Shown here piece after piece: positions 16,093 to 25,432 of a stretch of 64,000 nucleotides of DNA; position 1 is the first letter of the stretch; each line of letters starts with the position of its first letter. The stretch is from NCBI RefSeq assembly GCF_007994075.1, contig NZ_VIWU01000001.1:8494001-8558000 (forward strand), read 5' to 3'. The notes under the pieces were generated by a model. That model was given only the letters and a program-made list of their open reading frames with translations. It had not been told where the DNA came from and searched no databases. The stretch comes from Pseudonocardia hierapolitana. GTDB lineage: Bacteria > Actinomycetota > Actinomycetes > Mycobacteriales > Pseudonocardiaceae. A program made the translations under genes and the position numbers.

Positions 16093-18840
16093 TCATCCGG
16101 TGCCTCCATTCACCCGTCCAGCCGGGGCGGCGAGGGTGTCGAGCCGGTAGGTCGCGATCGCCTGGCTCAGGACCGAGCGGTCGCGCTCCCCGTGATCGAC
16201 CAGCTGCTGGAGTGCTCGCAGCACGATGGAGGGCGCGTCGACGTGGAAGCGTCGGCGCAGCGCGGGTCGGGTGTCGGAGCTGCCGAACCCGTCGGTGCCC
16301 AGTGAGGTCCACGGGCCGGGCACGAACGGCGCGATCTGGTCGGGTACCGCCCGCATCCAGTCCGACACGGCCACGGCTGGTCCGGGCCGTTCGCCCAGGC
16401 GTCGGGTGACGTAGGGGATCCGGCGGGGGCCTTCGGGGTGCAGCAGGTTCCACTCGTCGGTGGCGAGGGCCTCGCGGCGCAGCTCGGTCCAGGAGGTCAC
16501 CGACCACACGTCGGCGCGCACCCCCCAGTCGCGCGCCAGGAGCCGCTGCGCTTCCAGCGCCCACGGTACGGCGATGCCGGAGGCCAGGATCTGCACGCTC
16601 GGCCCGTCGCCCTCGGGCGCGGCGGAGATCCGGTGCATCCCGGCGAGGACGCCGTCGATGTCGACGTCGTCGGGCTGGGGCGGCTGGAGGATCGGCTCGT
16701 TGTAGAGGGTGAGGTAGTAGAAGACGTTCGGGTCCTCCCCCGGGTGGCGCTCTCCGTACATCCGCCGCAGCCCGTCGCGCACGATGTGGCCGAGCTCGAA
16801 CCCGTACGCCGCGTCGTAGGCAACACAGGCGGGGTTCGTCGAGGCCAGGAGCAGCGAGTGTCCGTCCTGGTGCTGCAGGCCCTCCCCGTTCAAGGTGATC
16901 CGTCCGGCGGTGGCGCCGAGCAGGAAGCCGCGGGTCATCTGGTCCGCGGCGGCCCACAGCCCGTCGCCCGTGCGCTGGAAGCCGAACATCGAGTAGAAGA
17001 TGTAAACCGGGATCATCGGTTCGCCATGGGTGGCGTACGAGGTTCCGGCCGCCGTCCAGGACGCCACCGAACCGGCCTCGGTGATGCCCTCGTGCAGCAG
17101 CACACCGGCGGTGTCCTCCTGGTAGCTCAGCAACTGGTCGCGGTCCACCGACAGGTAGTGCTGACCGTGCGGGTTGTAGATCTTCCTGGACGGGAACAAC
17201 GCGTCCAGCCCGAAGGTGCGGGCCTCGTCCGGGATGACCGGGACGAACCGCGGGCCGATCTCGGGGTCCTTCATCAGCTCCTTGAGCAGCCGGACGAACG
17301 CCATCGTGGTGGCGACCTGCTGGGCGCCAGAACCGCGTCGAGCCACCGCGTAGACCGGGTCGCCGGGCAGGATCAAGGGTGTGCTGGTCACGGAGCGGGC
17401 CGGTAGGTAGCCGCCCAGGGCGCGGCGGCGTTCGTGCAGGTAGGCCAGCTCCTCCGACCCGCGGCGCGGTCGGTGGTACGGGGGCAGCGTATCGTCGAGC
17501 GCGTCATCGGGGATGTCCAAGTAGAGCCGGTCCCGGAGGCCCCGCAGGTTCTCGCGGGTCAGCTTCTTCATCTGGTGGGTGGAGTTGCGGCCCTCGAAAT
17601 GCGAGCCCAGCGTCCAGCCCTTGATGGTCTTGGCCAGGATCACCGTCGGTGCGCCGGTGTGCTCCGTCGCGGCCCGGTAGGCGGAGTAGAGCTTGCGGTA
17701 GTCGTGCCCGCCGCGCTTGAGGTTCCAGATCTGCACGTCGGACAGGTGCCGGACCATCGCGGCGGTGCGGGGGTCGCGGCCGAAGAAGTGCTTGCGGACG
17801 AACGCGCCGTCGTTGGCCTTGAAGGTCTGGTAGTCGCCGTCGACGGTGGCGTTCATCAACTCGACCAGGGCGCCGTCGCGGTCGGCGGCCAGCAGGGGGT
17901 CCCATTCCCGCCCCCAGATCACCTTGATCACGTTCCAGCCGGCGCCGCGGAAGAACGCCTCCAGCTCCTGGATGATCTTGCCGTTGCCGCGGACGGGGCC
18001 GTCGAGGCGCTGCAGGTTGCAGTTGACGACGAAGGTGAGGTTGTCCAGCCCCTCGCGGGACGCCACACCGATCGCGCCGAGGGACTCCGGCTCGTCCATC
18101 TCGCCGTCCCCGAGGAAGGCCCACACCCGCTGCGCGCTGGTGTCGGTGATGCCGCGGGCGTGCAGGTAGCGGTTGAACCGGGCCTGGTAGATCGCGTTGA
18201 GCGGGCCCAGGCCCATCGAGACGGTCGGGAACTCCCAGAAGTCCGGCATCAGTCGGGGATGGGGGTAGGAGGGCAGCCCGCCGCCGGAGTGGGAGAGCTC
18301 CTGGCGGAAGCCGTCCAGGCGGCCCTCCGACAGCCGGCCCTCCAGGAACGCCCGCGCGTAGATACCGGGGGACGCGTGGCCCTGGACGTAGATCTGGTCC
18401 GCGCCGCCCGGGGCGTCGTGGCCGCGGAAGAAGTGGTTGAACCCCACTTCGTAGAGCGAGGCGGACGAGGCGTAGGTGGAGATGTGCCCGCCGACGCCGA
18501 TCCCTGGCCGCTGCGCCCGGTGCACCATGATCGCGGCGTTCCAGCGGATGTAGGCCCGGATCCGTCGCTCGATCCGCTCGTCACCAGGGAAGCTCGGCTC
18601 GAACTGCGGTGGGATCGTGTTGATGTAGTCGGTGCTGCCCAGGCCCGGCACGTCGACCTGCCGCTCCCGCGCTCGCTGCAGCACGCTCCGCATGAGGTGA
18701 CGCGCGCGATTGCGGCCCGCGTGGTCCACCACACCGTCCAGTGAGTCCCGCCATTCCTGCGTCTCCGCCGGGTCGACGTCAGCGACCTGACGAGGCGACC
18801 GGTCGCTGATCGCCGCCGCGCGCTCGGGCGCCGCAGTCAT
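16093..18840 (-). CDS. aceE: Pyruvate dehydrogenase E1 component (homodimeric type)
   Basis: 915 residues from ATG 18840, the normal length of AceE. It decarboxylates pyruvate with thiamine diphosphate and reductively acetylates the E2 lipoyl group. The ThDP motif '[14 protein letters not shown]' starts near residue 247, followed by '[18 protein letters not shown]', and '[20 protein letters not shown]' lies near residue 140. C-terminal transketolase blocks ('[18 protein letters not shown]', '[19 protein letters not shown]') are intact. No E2 or E3 gene is adjacent, so this is probably an accessory or condition-specific E1 using complex parts encoded elsewhere. It overlaps the upstream AhpD-like gene by ATGA. 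Confidence 0.96.
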   Translation of the reverse strand: MTAAPERAAAISDRSPRQVADVDPAETQEWRDSLDGVVDHAGRNRARHLMRSVLQRARERQVDVPGLGSTDYINTIPPQFEPSFPGDERIERRIRAYIRWNAAIMVHRAQRPGIGVGGHISTYASSASLYEVGFNHFFRGHDAPGGADQIYVQGHASPGIYARAFLEGRLSEGRLDGFRQELSHSGGGLPSYPHPRLMPDFWEFPTVSMGLGPLNAIYQARFNRYLHARGITDTSAQRVWAFLGDGEMDEPESLGAIGVASREGLDNLTFVVNCNLQRLDGPVRGNGKIIQELEAFFRGAGWNVIKVIWGREWDPLLAADRDGALVELMNATVDGDYQTFKANDGAFVRKHFFGRDPRTAAMVRHLSDVQIWNLKRGGHDYRKLYSAYRAATEHTGAPTVILAKTIKGWTLGSHFEGRNSTHQMKKLTRENLRGLRDRLYLDIPDDALDDTLPPYHRPRRGSEELAYLHERRRALGGYLPARSVTSTPLILPGDPVYAVARRGSGAQQVATTMAFVRLLKELMKDPEIGPRFVPVIPDEARTFGLDALFPSRKIYNPHGQHYLSVDRDQLLSYQEDTAGVLLHEGITEAGSVASWTAAGTSYATHGEPMIPVYIFYSMFGFQRTGDGLWAAADQMTRGFLLGATAGRITLNGEGLQHQDGHSLLLASTNPACVAYDAAYGFELGHIVRDGLRRMYGERHPGEDPNVFYYLTLYNEPILQPPQPDDVDIDGVLAGMHRISAAPEGDGPSVQILASGIAVPWALEAQRLLARDWGVRADVWSVTSWTELRREALATDEWNLLHPEGPRRIPYVTRRLGERPGPAVAVSDWMRAVPDQIAPFVPGPWTSLGTDGFGSSDTRPALRRRFHVDAPSIVLRALQQLVDHGERDRSVLSQAIATYRLDTLAAPAGRVNGGTG

Positions 18841-19232
18841 GATCCGTCACCTCCGCGTGTCCGACTCGAGGAGCTCGCCCGGTCGGTGGCAGGTTCAGCC
18901 GCTCCATCACCCAGGGCGTGCAGCGCCAACGTGGAATGGGCGTAGGCGCCGCCGGCCCGCATCTCGGCGGCGACCCAGATCGCCTCCATGACCTCCTCGG
19001 GTGTCGCCCCCTTGCGGTGCGCGAGTCGGGTGTGCCCGGTGATGCAGTAGGGGCATTGGGTCACGTGCGCGACCGCCACGGCGATCAGCTGCTTGACCTT
19101 CTCCGGTAGGGCCCCGTCGGTGAAGACGGCGCGACTGAAGTTCTCGAAGGCCTCGTTGATCTCCGGGGCCAGCTGCTTGCGTCGGAGGGCGATCTCGCGG
19201 GTCGCCACCGGGTACATTCCCTCGGCCATCAT
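18837..19232 (-). CDS. AhpD-like carboxymuconolactone decarboxylase-family protein
   Basis: 131 residues from ATG 19232 (or ATG 19229), with GAAAGAGA 8 bases upstream. The single CMD domain contains '[17 protein letters not shown]', the CxxC-x6-H redox centre of the AhpD branch, which reduces peroxiredoxins using lipoylated E2 in mycobacteria. Its ATGA overlap with aceE is therefore meaningful: both act on lipoyl chemistry of 2-oxo-acid dehydrogenases, so a peroxidase link to the pyruvate dehydrogenase complex is a reasonable inference. Ser/Arg-rich C-terminal tail. Confidence 0.85.
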   Translation of the reverse strand: MMAEGMYPVATREIALRRKQLAPEINEAFENFSRAVFTDGALPEKVKQLIAVAVAHVTQCPYCITGHTRLAHRKGATPEEVMEAIWVAAEMRAGGAYAHSTLALHALGDGAAEPATDRASSSSRTRGGDGS

Positions 19233-19564
19233 TGATATCTCTTTCTCGCCAGCGGAAGCTTCTGCGGTGATGGCAACCATGGGCTGCCGGGACAGTGCAA
19301 ATATCGGACCCCGCGTCCTGCCGTATCACCCTTGTGCCGAGTCTGCCGTGTCGCGGCAACACACACATCGGCGTCGGCTCGCATACTTCGGACCCACGCC
19401 GTGCCGAATCTCGGCAATGTGTGGTCAAGGTTCGAGCGTCGACCAGCACGAGGACACGGAATGCCGCCGGCAACAACGGGGCGAGCAGGCAGTGTTCCAG
19501 CTAGATCTTTCCTGATCGAACCGCGTCTGCAGTGCCGACACGGTCCTGACGAGGTGACTACCGA
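19233..19564 (+). other. Upstream region of the ahpD-aceE operon
   Basis: About 330 bases with relatively lower GC than the genes. It must contain the promoter of the minus-strand ahpD-aceE pair. Scanning by eye found no convincing DosR-type (GGGAC..GTCCC) or CRP/FNR-type palindrome, and no coding sequence. Confidence 0.4.
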
Positions 19565-20026
19565 TCAGCGCGATCGCGGCCCATTCTCGAGGAGTTCGGC
19601 GAGGACCATGGCTTCGCTGATCTTGGGGTCCCTGCTGGCGGTCAGGAGCGTCAGGGTCCGCCCGTCCGCCAGCTCGGTCAGGTGGAGCAGGGCGGCGGCC
19701 TGCTCACCGGTCGCGAGCTCGCGCCGGTAGCGGCGGCGGAACTCGGTGAAGCGCTGCGGGTCGTGGGCGTACCAGCGGCGCAGCGCGGTCGACGGGGCGA
19801 TGTCGCGGCACCATTCGTCGATCTCGGCCCTGGACTTGCTCATACCGCGCGGCCAGAGGCGATCGACCAGCACGCGGATGCCGTCCAGCTCGGTCGCCGG
19901 CTCGTAGATGCGGCGCACCCGCACACTCGCAGGGCCCGGCGGCGCCGTCGCCGTTTTCTCCGGACGCCGTAGATGTCCGCCTTCGTTCTCCCAGACACGC
20001 TCGGCGAAGCTCATGTCACCGCGCAC
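19565..20026 (-). CDS. DUF488 family protein
   Basis: 153 residues from GTG 20026, with GAGGAGGA about 6 bases upstream; the start overlaps the end of ctaD by 11 bases. The family core is clear: '[20 protein letters not shown]', '[15 protein letters not shown]', '[10 protein letters not shown]' and '[15 protein letters not shown]'. DUF488 proteins are small, with a conserved WPRG loop; their function is not established, though some sit next to haem or oxygen-related genes. Here coupling to cytochrome oxidase subunit I fits that pattern. Confidence 0.88.
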   Translation of the reverse strand: MRGDMSFAERVWENEGGHLRRPEKTATAPPGPASVRVRRIYEPATELDGIRVLVDRLWPRGMSKSRAEIDEWCRDIAPSTALRRWYAHDPQRFTEFRRRYRRELATGEQAAALLHLTELADGRTLTLLTASRDPKISEAMVLAELLENGPRSR

Positions 20027-21785
20027 GGGGATCCTCCTCGATGTCGTGTTGCACGGCTCGGGCCGCGATTTCCGAGGGAACTGCCCGGGTGCGGCCCGGC
20101 CGCCCCCCGATGTGGGCCTCCTCGCGGAACCGTTCGACCAGGTGCGGGTAGTGCAGCTCGAACGCCGGACGCTCCGAGCGGATCCGCGGAAGCTCGGTGA
20201 AGTTGTGCCGCGGCGGCGGGCAGGACGTGGCCCACTCCAGGGAGTTGCCGAAGCCCCACGGGTCGTCCACGGTGACCACCCGGCCGTACCGGTAGCTGCG
20301 GAACACGTTCCAGACGAACGGCAGCGTGGACGCCCCGAGTACGAACGCGAAGATGGAGGAGATCGCGTTCAGCGTGGTGAACCCGTCGATCGGCAGGTAG
20401 TCGGCGTACCGGCGCGGCATGCCCTGGTTGCCCAGCCAGTGCTGCACCAGGAAGGTGCCGTGGAAGCCGACGAACGTGAGCCAGAAGTGGAACTTGCCCA
20501 GCGTCTCGTCCATCATGCGGCCGGTCATCTTGGGGAACCAGAAGTAGATGCCGGAGTAGGTGGCGAACACGATCGTGCCGAACAGCACGTAGTGGAAGTG
20601 CGCGACCACGAAGTACGTGTCGGTCATGTGGAAGTCCAGTGGCGGGGAGGCCAGCATCACGCCGGTCAGTCCGCCGAACAGGAAGGTGACCGCGAAGCCC
20701 ACGGCGAACAGCATCGGGGTCTCGAAGGTCAGGTTGCCGCGCCACATGGTGCCGATCCAGTTGACGAACTTGATCCCGGTCGGCACGGCGATCAGGAAGC
20801 TGGTGAGGGAGAAGAAGGCCAGCAGCACCGCGCCGGTGGCGAACATGTGGTGGGCCCACACCGCCGCGGACAGCATCGCGATCGCCAGGGTTGCGAATAT
20901 CATGCCCTTGTAGCCGAACAGCGGTTTGCGGGAGAACACCGGGAACACTTCGGTGACGATGCCGAAGAACGGCAGGGCGACGATGTAGACCTCGGGATGT
21001 CCGAAGAACCAGAACAGGTGCTGCCAGACGATCGCCCCGCCGTTGGCCGGGTCGAAGACGTGGGCGCCGAGGTGTCGGTCGGCGAGCAGGCCCAGCAGCG
21101 CGGCGGTGAGCACCGGGAACGCGAGCAGGATGAGGATCGCGGTCACGAAGATGTTCCAGGTGAAGATCGGCATCCGGAACATCGTCATCCCGGGGGCCCG
21201 CAGGCAGACGATCGTGGTGATGAAGTTGACGGCGCCCAGGATCGTGCCCAACCCGGCGACGATGAGGCCGGTGATCCACAGGTCGGCGCCTGCGCCGGGC
21301 GAGTGGAGTGCGCCGGACAGCGGGGCGTATCCGGTCCAGCCGAAGTCCGGGGCGCCGCCCGGAGTCAGGAAGCCTGACAGCACTATCAGGGCGCCGAACA
21401 GGAACAGCCAGTAGGAGAAGGCGTTCAGCCGCGGGAACGCCACGTCGGGGGCGCCGATCTGCAGCGGCACGATGTAGTTGGCGAAGCCGAACAGGATCGG
21501 TGTCGCGTACAGCAGCAGCATGATCGTGCCGTGCATGGTGAACAGCTGGTTGTACTGCTCGTTGGACAGGAACTGCTGCCCGGGCACCGCCAGCTCGCCG
21601 CGCATCAGCAGCGCCATCGCGCCACCGATCAGGAAGAAGCCGATGCAGGTGACCAGGTACAGGATCCCGATGTCCTTGGGATCGGTGGTCCGCAGCATCC
21701 GCAGGAAGGTCGACCCCTTCGGCACCCGACGGACCGAGTAGGGGTGGATGGTGACCGGCTCCGGGCGCGGGGTGGTGGCGGTCAC
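20016..21785 (-). CDS. ctaD: Cytochrome c oxidase subunit I (aa3 type)
   Basis: 589 residues from GTG 21785. The haem-copper oxidase core is complete: '[20 protein letters not shown]' (haem a ligand His), '[17 protein letters not shown]' (CuB His and cross-linked Tyr), '[10 protein letters not shown]' (CuB His pair) and '[20 protein letters not shown]' (haem ligands). Twelve membrane helices are expected. It reduces O2 and pumps protons. No subunit II, III or assembly gene is adjacent, so it is probably an additional stand-alone copy partnered by subunits elsewhere. Followed by DUF488 with overlap. Confidence 0.96.
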   Translation of the reverse strand: MTATTPRPEPVTIHPYSVRRVPKGSTFLRMLRTTDPKDIGILYLVTCIGFFLIGGAMALLMRGELAVPGQQFLSNEQYNQLFTMHGTIMLLLYATPILFGFANYIVPLQIGAPDVAFPRLNAFSYWLFLFGALIVLSGFLTPGGAPDFGWTGYAPLSGALHSPGAGADLWITGLIVAGLGTILGAVNFITTIVCLRAPGMTMFRMPIFTWNIFVTAILILLAFPVLTAALLGLLADRHLGAHVFDPANGGAIVWQHLFWFFGHPEVYIVALPFFGIVTEVFPVFSRKPLFGYKGMIFATLAIAMLSAAVWAHHMFATGAVLLAFFSLTSFLIAVPTGIKFVNWIGTMWRGNLTFETPMLFAVGFAVTFLFGGLTGVMLASPPLDFHMTDTYFVVAHFHYVLFGTIVFATYSGIYFWFPKMTGRMMDETLGKFHFWLTFVGFHGTFLVQHWLGNQGMPRRYADYLPIDGFTTLNAISSIFAFVLGASTLPFVWNVFRSYRYGRVVTVDDPWGFGNSLEWATSCPPPRHNFTELPRIRSERPAFELHYPHLVERFREEAHIGGRPGRTRAVPSEIAARAVQHDIEEDPRAR

Positions 21786-21861
21786 GATGGCCTCTGATCC
21801 GAGGGGTGGGAGCGGATGGTGACGTCGGCTGTCCACGCAGTCGCCGGCTGATCGACCGATT

Positions 21862-22152
21862 TCACGACTCCCGCCGGCCGGTCTGGTTCCGGCGAGGGCG
21901 CAGCAGGGAGATCGCCGTGGCCAGCGCCGCGACTGCCAGCGCAGTCCCCGGCGCCCCGGCGATCAGCATGAGCACCCCGAACGCCGCTGCGACGAACATC
22001 GCGGTTGTGTACGCCCAGCGCGGCACCCATCGGACGGTGTAACTCGACGCGCCCGGCCCGACTCGGTTGAAGGACGCGGCGAAGCGCGGGTCCTCGGTGA
22101 CGAATCGGCGCTGGACCTCGTCCAGCGTCTGTCGCTCCTGATCACTGAGCAT
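21862..22152 (-). CDS. DUF3040 membrane protein, copy 1
   Basis: 96 residues from ATG 22152, with GGAGGAGG about 6 bases upstream. It begins '[17 protein letters not shown]', the acidic/basic amphipathic head of DUF3040, then has two hydrophobic helices ('[20 protein letters not shown]' and '[14 protein letters not shown]') and a basic tail. A divergent paralogue lies at 23039-23320, on the other side of a MarR gene. Function unknown; these proteins recur in actinobacterial stress clusters. Intergenic repeat copy 1 lies directly upstream. Confidence 0.85.
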   Translation of the reverse strand: MLSDQERQTLDEVQRRFVTEDPRFAASFNRVGPGASSYTVRWVPRWAYTTAMFVAAAFGVLMLIAGAPGTALAVAALATAISLLRPRRNQTGRRES

Positions 22153-22207
22153 GACGAAACCTCCTCCGAAGGCCCGCTCGACCCGGCACCGGTCGAATCC
22201 GGGGTGG

Positions 22208-22348
22208 CATCGCCGACCACGCGGCTACTGCGCTCACACCTCGGAGCGCTCCCGCCGGGCCCGCTCAGGCACAGCCCCAACGTGCCTCGCCCACGCGCCC
22301 AGCGGCACCGTCTGCAGCCGGCCAACTTGCCCGACGAGGTTTGCCGAC
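22208..22348 (-). repeat. Intergenic repeat, copy 1 (upstream of DUF3040)
   Basis: Contains CATCGCCGACCACGCGGC (22208-22225) and CGCTCACACCTCG (22231-22243), then a block ending CGGCCAACTTGCCC and TTTGCCGAC at 22348. Both blocks recur near 27 kb as two separated halves (26976-27011 and 27352-27441) flanking the DUF2180 gene. In this copy the halves are about 10 bases apart. No coding potential; nothing else is seen in 22153-22453. Confidence 0.6.
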
Positions 22349-22453
22349 TCCGGGCAGCCGCGCGCCCCGGCTGCGCCCCACCAGCTCGTGGGGCGTCATC
22401 GCGGCCGTCGCGGGCATCGCGACCGAACCGACCGGTGACTCCCGCTCACGCCC

Positions 22454-22918
22454 TCACCGATCCGGAGAAGGCTCGTCCTGCTGGTCGTGCCACATCGGAG
22501 GAATGAGGGTCCGATCCATGCGGCGCAGTTCGTCGCGGTGCAGGGCGCTGAGCCGAGCCAGGATCCGATCACCGTCCTCGGTCAGCAGCACCCGCACTAC
22601 GCGCGCGTCGTCGGGGTGGCCGGCCCGGTCCACGAGCCCTTGCTTCTGTGCCCGGTCGACCAGCTCGACCACGCTGTGGTGGCGCAGCTGGAGCCCGTCG
22701 GCCAGCTCCCGCACGGTGGCCCACTCCCGGTCCGGAAACCCCTTCAGCGCAAGCAGCAGCTGGTACTGCTGCGGGGTCTGGCCGTGGGTGCGCACGGTCT
22801 CCTCGCTGAAGCGCAGGTAGCGGCGGATCCCGAAGCGGAACCGGGCCAACGCCTCGAAGTCCTGCTTCGTCAGCGGCCGCGAGCCCGCTCGCCCGTCCTC
22901 GGCCGTCACACCCACCAT
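22454..22918 (-). CDS. MarR-family transcriptional regulator
   Basis: 154 residues from ATG 22918. The winged-helix core is recognisable: 'LTKQDFEALARFRFGIRRYL', 'GQTPQQYQLLLALKG', 'WATVRELADGLQLRHHSVVE' (recognition helix region), 'LVDRAQKQGLVDRAGHPDD' and 'VRVLLTEDGDRILARL' (wing and dimer helix). It lies divergently from DUF3040 copy 2, and the 27-bp near-perfect palindrome between them is almost certainly its operator, so it should control itself and the DUF3040-slipin-Usp-PucR direction. Ligand unknown. Confidence 0.92.
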   Translation of the reverse strand: MVGVTAEDGRAGSRPLTKQDFEALARFRFGIRRYLRFSEETVRTHGQTPQQYQLLLALKGFPDREWATVRELADGLQLRHHSVVELVDRAQKQGLVDRAGHPDDARVVRVLLTEDGDRILARLSALHRDELRRMDRTLIPPMWHDQQDEPSPDR

Positions 22919-22962
22919 GACACCACGCCCCTCGGTCTCGTGCCTCTCGTTGCGGTCTCGGC

Positions 22963-22989
22963 CAAATATATCGTGTTACGATACATTTG
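22963..22989 (+). promoter_or_regulatory. MarR operator palindrome
   Basis: Reads CAAATATATCGT-GTT-ACGATACATTTG: 12-base arms around a 3-base centre with 11 of 12 positions pairing. AT-rich in a GC-rich region, it lies 45 bases upstream of marR and 50 bases upstream of DUF3040 copy 2, the expected place for a dimeric MarR protein to repress both promoters. Confidence 0.8.
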
Positions 22990-23038
22990 CCGGGCACGGG
23001 GATGTGGCCGGGCGGTGACCATCTCGAGGAGGTGGATC

Positions 23039-23320
23039 GTGCTCAGTGATCACGAGCGGAAGACGCTGCGTGAGGTCGAGCGCCAGTGCATGGCCGACGA
23101 TCCGGACTTCACCCGCGCCTTCGAAGCCGGTCAGACCCGCTTGGCGGGCCATCCGCACCAGCTGGGGCTCACCCTCGCGGTCGTGGCCGCGGCCCTGCTC
23201 ACCACGTTCCTGCTGGTCGCCGGGTCGCTCGGAAGCTCAGTAGTGGTCGCGGCCGGGACCGGCCTGATCATCTGGGCGATGCGACACCGGTCGACCAGCA
23301 CCGACCGACAGACCCCGTAG
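23039..23320 (+). CDS. DUF3040 membrane protein, copy 2
   Basis: 93 residues from GTG 23039, with GAGGAGG 6 bases upstream. Same architecture as copy 1: 'LSDHERKTLREVERQC' head, then hydrophobic 'LGLTLAVVAAALLTTFLLVA' and 'VVVAAGTGLIIWAM', and a polar tail. First gene of a rightward run with slipin, Usp and PucR, reading away from the MarR operator. Confidence 0.85.
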   Translation: MLSDHERKTLREVERQCMADDPDFTRAFEAGQTRLAGHPHQLGLTLAVVAAALLTTFLLVAGSLGSSVVVAAGTGLIIWAMRHRSTSTDRQTP

Positions 23321-23410
23321 CAGTTCGCGAACCACGACCACCCTCGCCGTGCACGTCGAACGCCGAGCAGCTCACCTCAACCCAATCGCACGCGAGCATC
23401 GGAGGACGAG

Positions 23411-24349
23411 ATGATCGTCATGTATGTCCTGATCGCAGCACTGGCAGTGGGCCTGCTGCTGCTGGGGTCGAGCGTTCGTGTCATCACCCAGTTCGAGCGC
23501 GGCGTCGTTCTGCGCCTCGGCCGACTGCGCTCGGCGATCCGCGGGCCCGGGCTCGCGCTGATCACCCCGTTCGCGGATCGCCTGCACAAGGTCAACATGC
23601 AGATCGTCACGCTGCCCATCCCCGCCCAGGAGGGCATCACCCGCGACAACGTCACGGTCAAGGTCGACGCCGTCGTCTACTACCGCGTCATCGACCCGGT
23701 GAAGGTGGTCGTCGACCTGCAGAACTACGACCACGCCATCGGCCAGGTCGCGCAGGCCTCCCTGCGCTCGATCATCGGCAAGAGCGACCTGGACGACCTG
23801 CTGTCCAACCGGGAACGGCTCAACCAGGGCCTGGAACTCATGATCGACAACCCGGCGCTGGACTGGGGCGTGCACATCGACCGCGTCGAGATCAAGGACG
23901 TCGCACTGCCCGAGTCGATGAAGCGGTCGATCGCCCGCCAGGCCGAGGCCGAACGCGAACGACGCTCCAGGGTGATCACCGCCGAAGGCGAGCTGCAGGC
24001 CTCGGAGAAGCTGGCGCAGGCCGCCGAGGTGATGGCAGCGCACCCGGCCGCACTGCAGCTGCGCCTGCTGCAGACCGTCGTCGAGGTCGCCACGGAGAAG
24101 AACTCCACCCTGGTGCTGCCCTTCCCCGTCGAGCTGCTGCGCTTCCTCGAACGAGCAACACCCGGCGAGGCCGCCACAGCGACGCCCTCACCCGAGGCAA
24201 TCGCGGCATCGCCGCCCGCCTCGACCGACGGCCTGGTCGAAGGCCGGCAGCACGACGGGGCGAGTGAGATGCCCGCTATGAGCGGCCAACCGCCCACGGC
24301 GCCGGTCCCGGCATCGGCATCGGCGGTGCCCGCGGTCGCCGGCCGATGA
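23411..24349 (+). CDS. SPFH/Band 7 (slipin-type) membrane protein
   Basis: 312 residues from ATG 23411, with GGAGGA 8 bases upstream. One N-terminal membrane helix ('VLIAALAVGLLLLGSSV') is followed by the Band 7 domain: 'VITQFERGVVLRLGRL', 'GPGLALITPFADRLHKV', 'VDAVVYYRVIDPVKVV', 'SLRSIIGKSDLDDLLSNRE' and the coiled helical part 'SIARQAEAERERRSRVITA'. The last 60 residues are a Pro/Ala/Ser-rich extension. Slipins form membrane scaffolds and often pair with NfeD proteases, which are absent here. The stop overlaps the Usp start as ATGA. Confidence 0.92.
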   Translation: MIVMYVLIAALAVGLLLLGSSVRVITQFERGVVLRLGRLRSAIRGPGLALITPFADRLHKVNMQIVTLPIPAQEGITRDNVTVKVDAVVYYRVIDPVKVVVDLQNYDHAIGQVAQASLRSIIGKSDLDDLLSNRERLNQGLELMIDNPALDWGVHIDRVEIKDVALPESMKRSIARQAEAERERRSRVITAEGELQASEKLAQAAEVMAAHPAALQLRLLQTVVEVATEKNSTLVLPFPVELLRFLERATPGEAATATPSPEAIAASPPASTDGLVEGRQHDGASEMPAMSGQPPTAPVPASASAVPAVAGR

Positions 24350-25286
24350 ACCGGGGCTGGAAGCAGGGTGCCGTCGTCGTCGCTGTCGACGACAACGGCT
24401 CCGCCCGCTACGCGGTGGACTGGGCGGCCGCCGAGGCCGCAACCCGACGCTGCCGCTGCGTCTGGTGCACGCCTTGCGCCCTCCACTGCCCCCGGACCCT
24501 CATGGGGTCGCCCCGATGATCGACAGCTTCGGCCCGGCGCATGCCGCGGCCGAGTCGGTGCTGCGGGACGCGTTGGGTCGCGCCCGGTCGGTGGCCTCCG
24601 ACCTCGCCGTCTCGACACGACTGGTACTCGGGTCAGCGCGATGGGCGCTGCTCCGCGAAGCCGAGGGCGCCCAGCTGCTCGTCGTGGGCAGCCACGGTCG
24701 ATCCGGACTGCGCGGCCTCCTGGCCGGATCGACGTCCATTCACGTCGCCGCGCACGCCTCCTGCCCGGTCGTCGTCGTCCGCCCCGCGAACAACACCAGC
24801 GTCGCCGCCAGCGCCGCCGCCCGTGTCGTCGTGGGCGTCGACCTGGCGTCGACCTGCACACGGGCGATCGGGTTCGCGTTCCAGGCCGCACGTCAACGTG
24901 GAATTCCCCTCACCGCCCTGCACGCCTGGACCCCGGACCCACCCGCGGACCTCGAAGCGATCTCCGGCAGCGCGACGATGGCCGAGGCTCTTGCCCGCCG
25001 GGGCACCGAGAAGGGGCTCGCCCGGTGGCGCGACGAGTACACCGACGTCCCCGTCGTCACCGAACTCGCGCGCGGCGAGCCGGCTCAGGCCCTCGTCACC
25101 GCATCGCGCGGTGCTGCGCTCGTCGTCGTCGGATCACGGGGCCGGGGGCACATCCTGGCGACGGTGCTCGGCTCGGTCAGCCAGACCGTCCTGCATCACG
25201 CCGATTGCCCGATCGCGATCGTTCGTCACGACTGCGCAACGGCGGCGGAGCCACCGACAGGCGTGTACCACGGACGCACCTCGTGA
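24346..25286 (+). pseudogene. Tandem universal stress protein with an N-terminal frameshift
   Basis: ATG 24346 overlaps the slipin stop and opens 'AVVVAVDDNGSARYAVDWAA' 'AEAATRR', the start of a Usp domain, but the frame then closes. One base must be added near 24448-24452 to continue into 'LRLVHALRPPLPPDP' and the remaining Usp domain 1 ('LLVVGSHGRSGLRGLLAGS', 'CPVVVVRP'), then domain 2 ('RVVVGVDLASTCTRAIGFA', 'LVVVGSRGRGHILATVLGS', 'CPIAIVRH'). A start at GTG 24465 would give 273 residues lacking the first strand. Either a real frameshift mutation or a one-base sequence error. The stop overlaps a GTG of the next gene. Confidence 0.75.
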
Positions 25287-25432
25287 GCGCCTCTCCTGCG
25301 GCCGTGCCGCCTGAGCCCGCACCGGGTCCTCCGGTCGCGGTCAACGAGCGAGTGCCGAAACAGTCGGCTGGACACCCGCACCCGGGCAGACTCGGCATCG
25401 GGGCCGACGTCCAGCAGGACGGAGTGAAAGAA

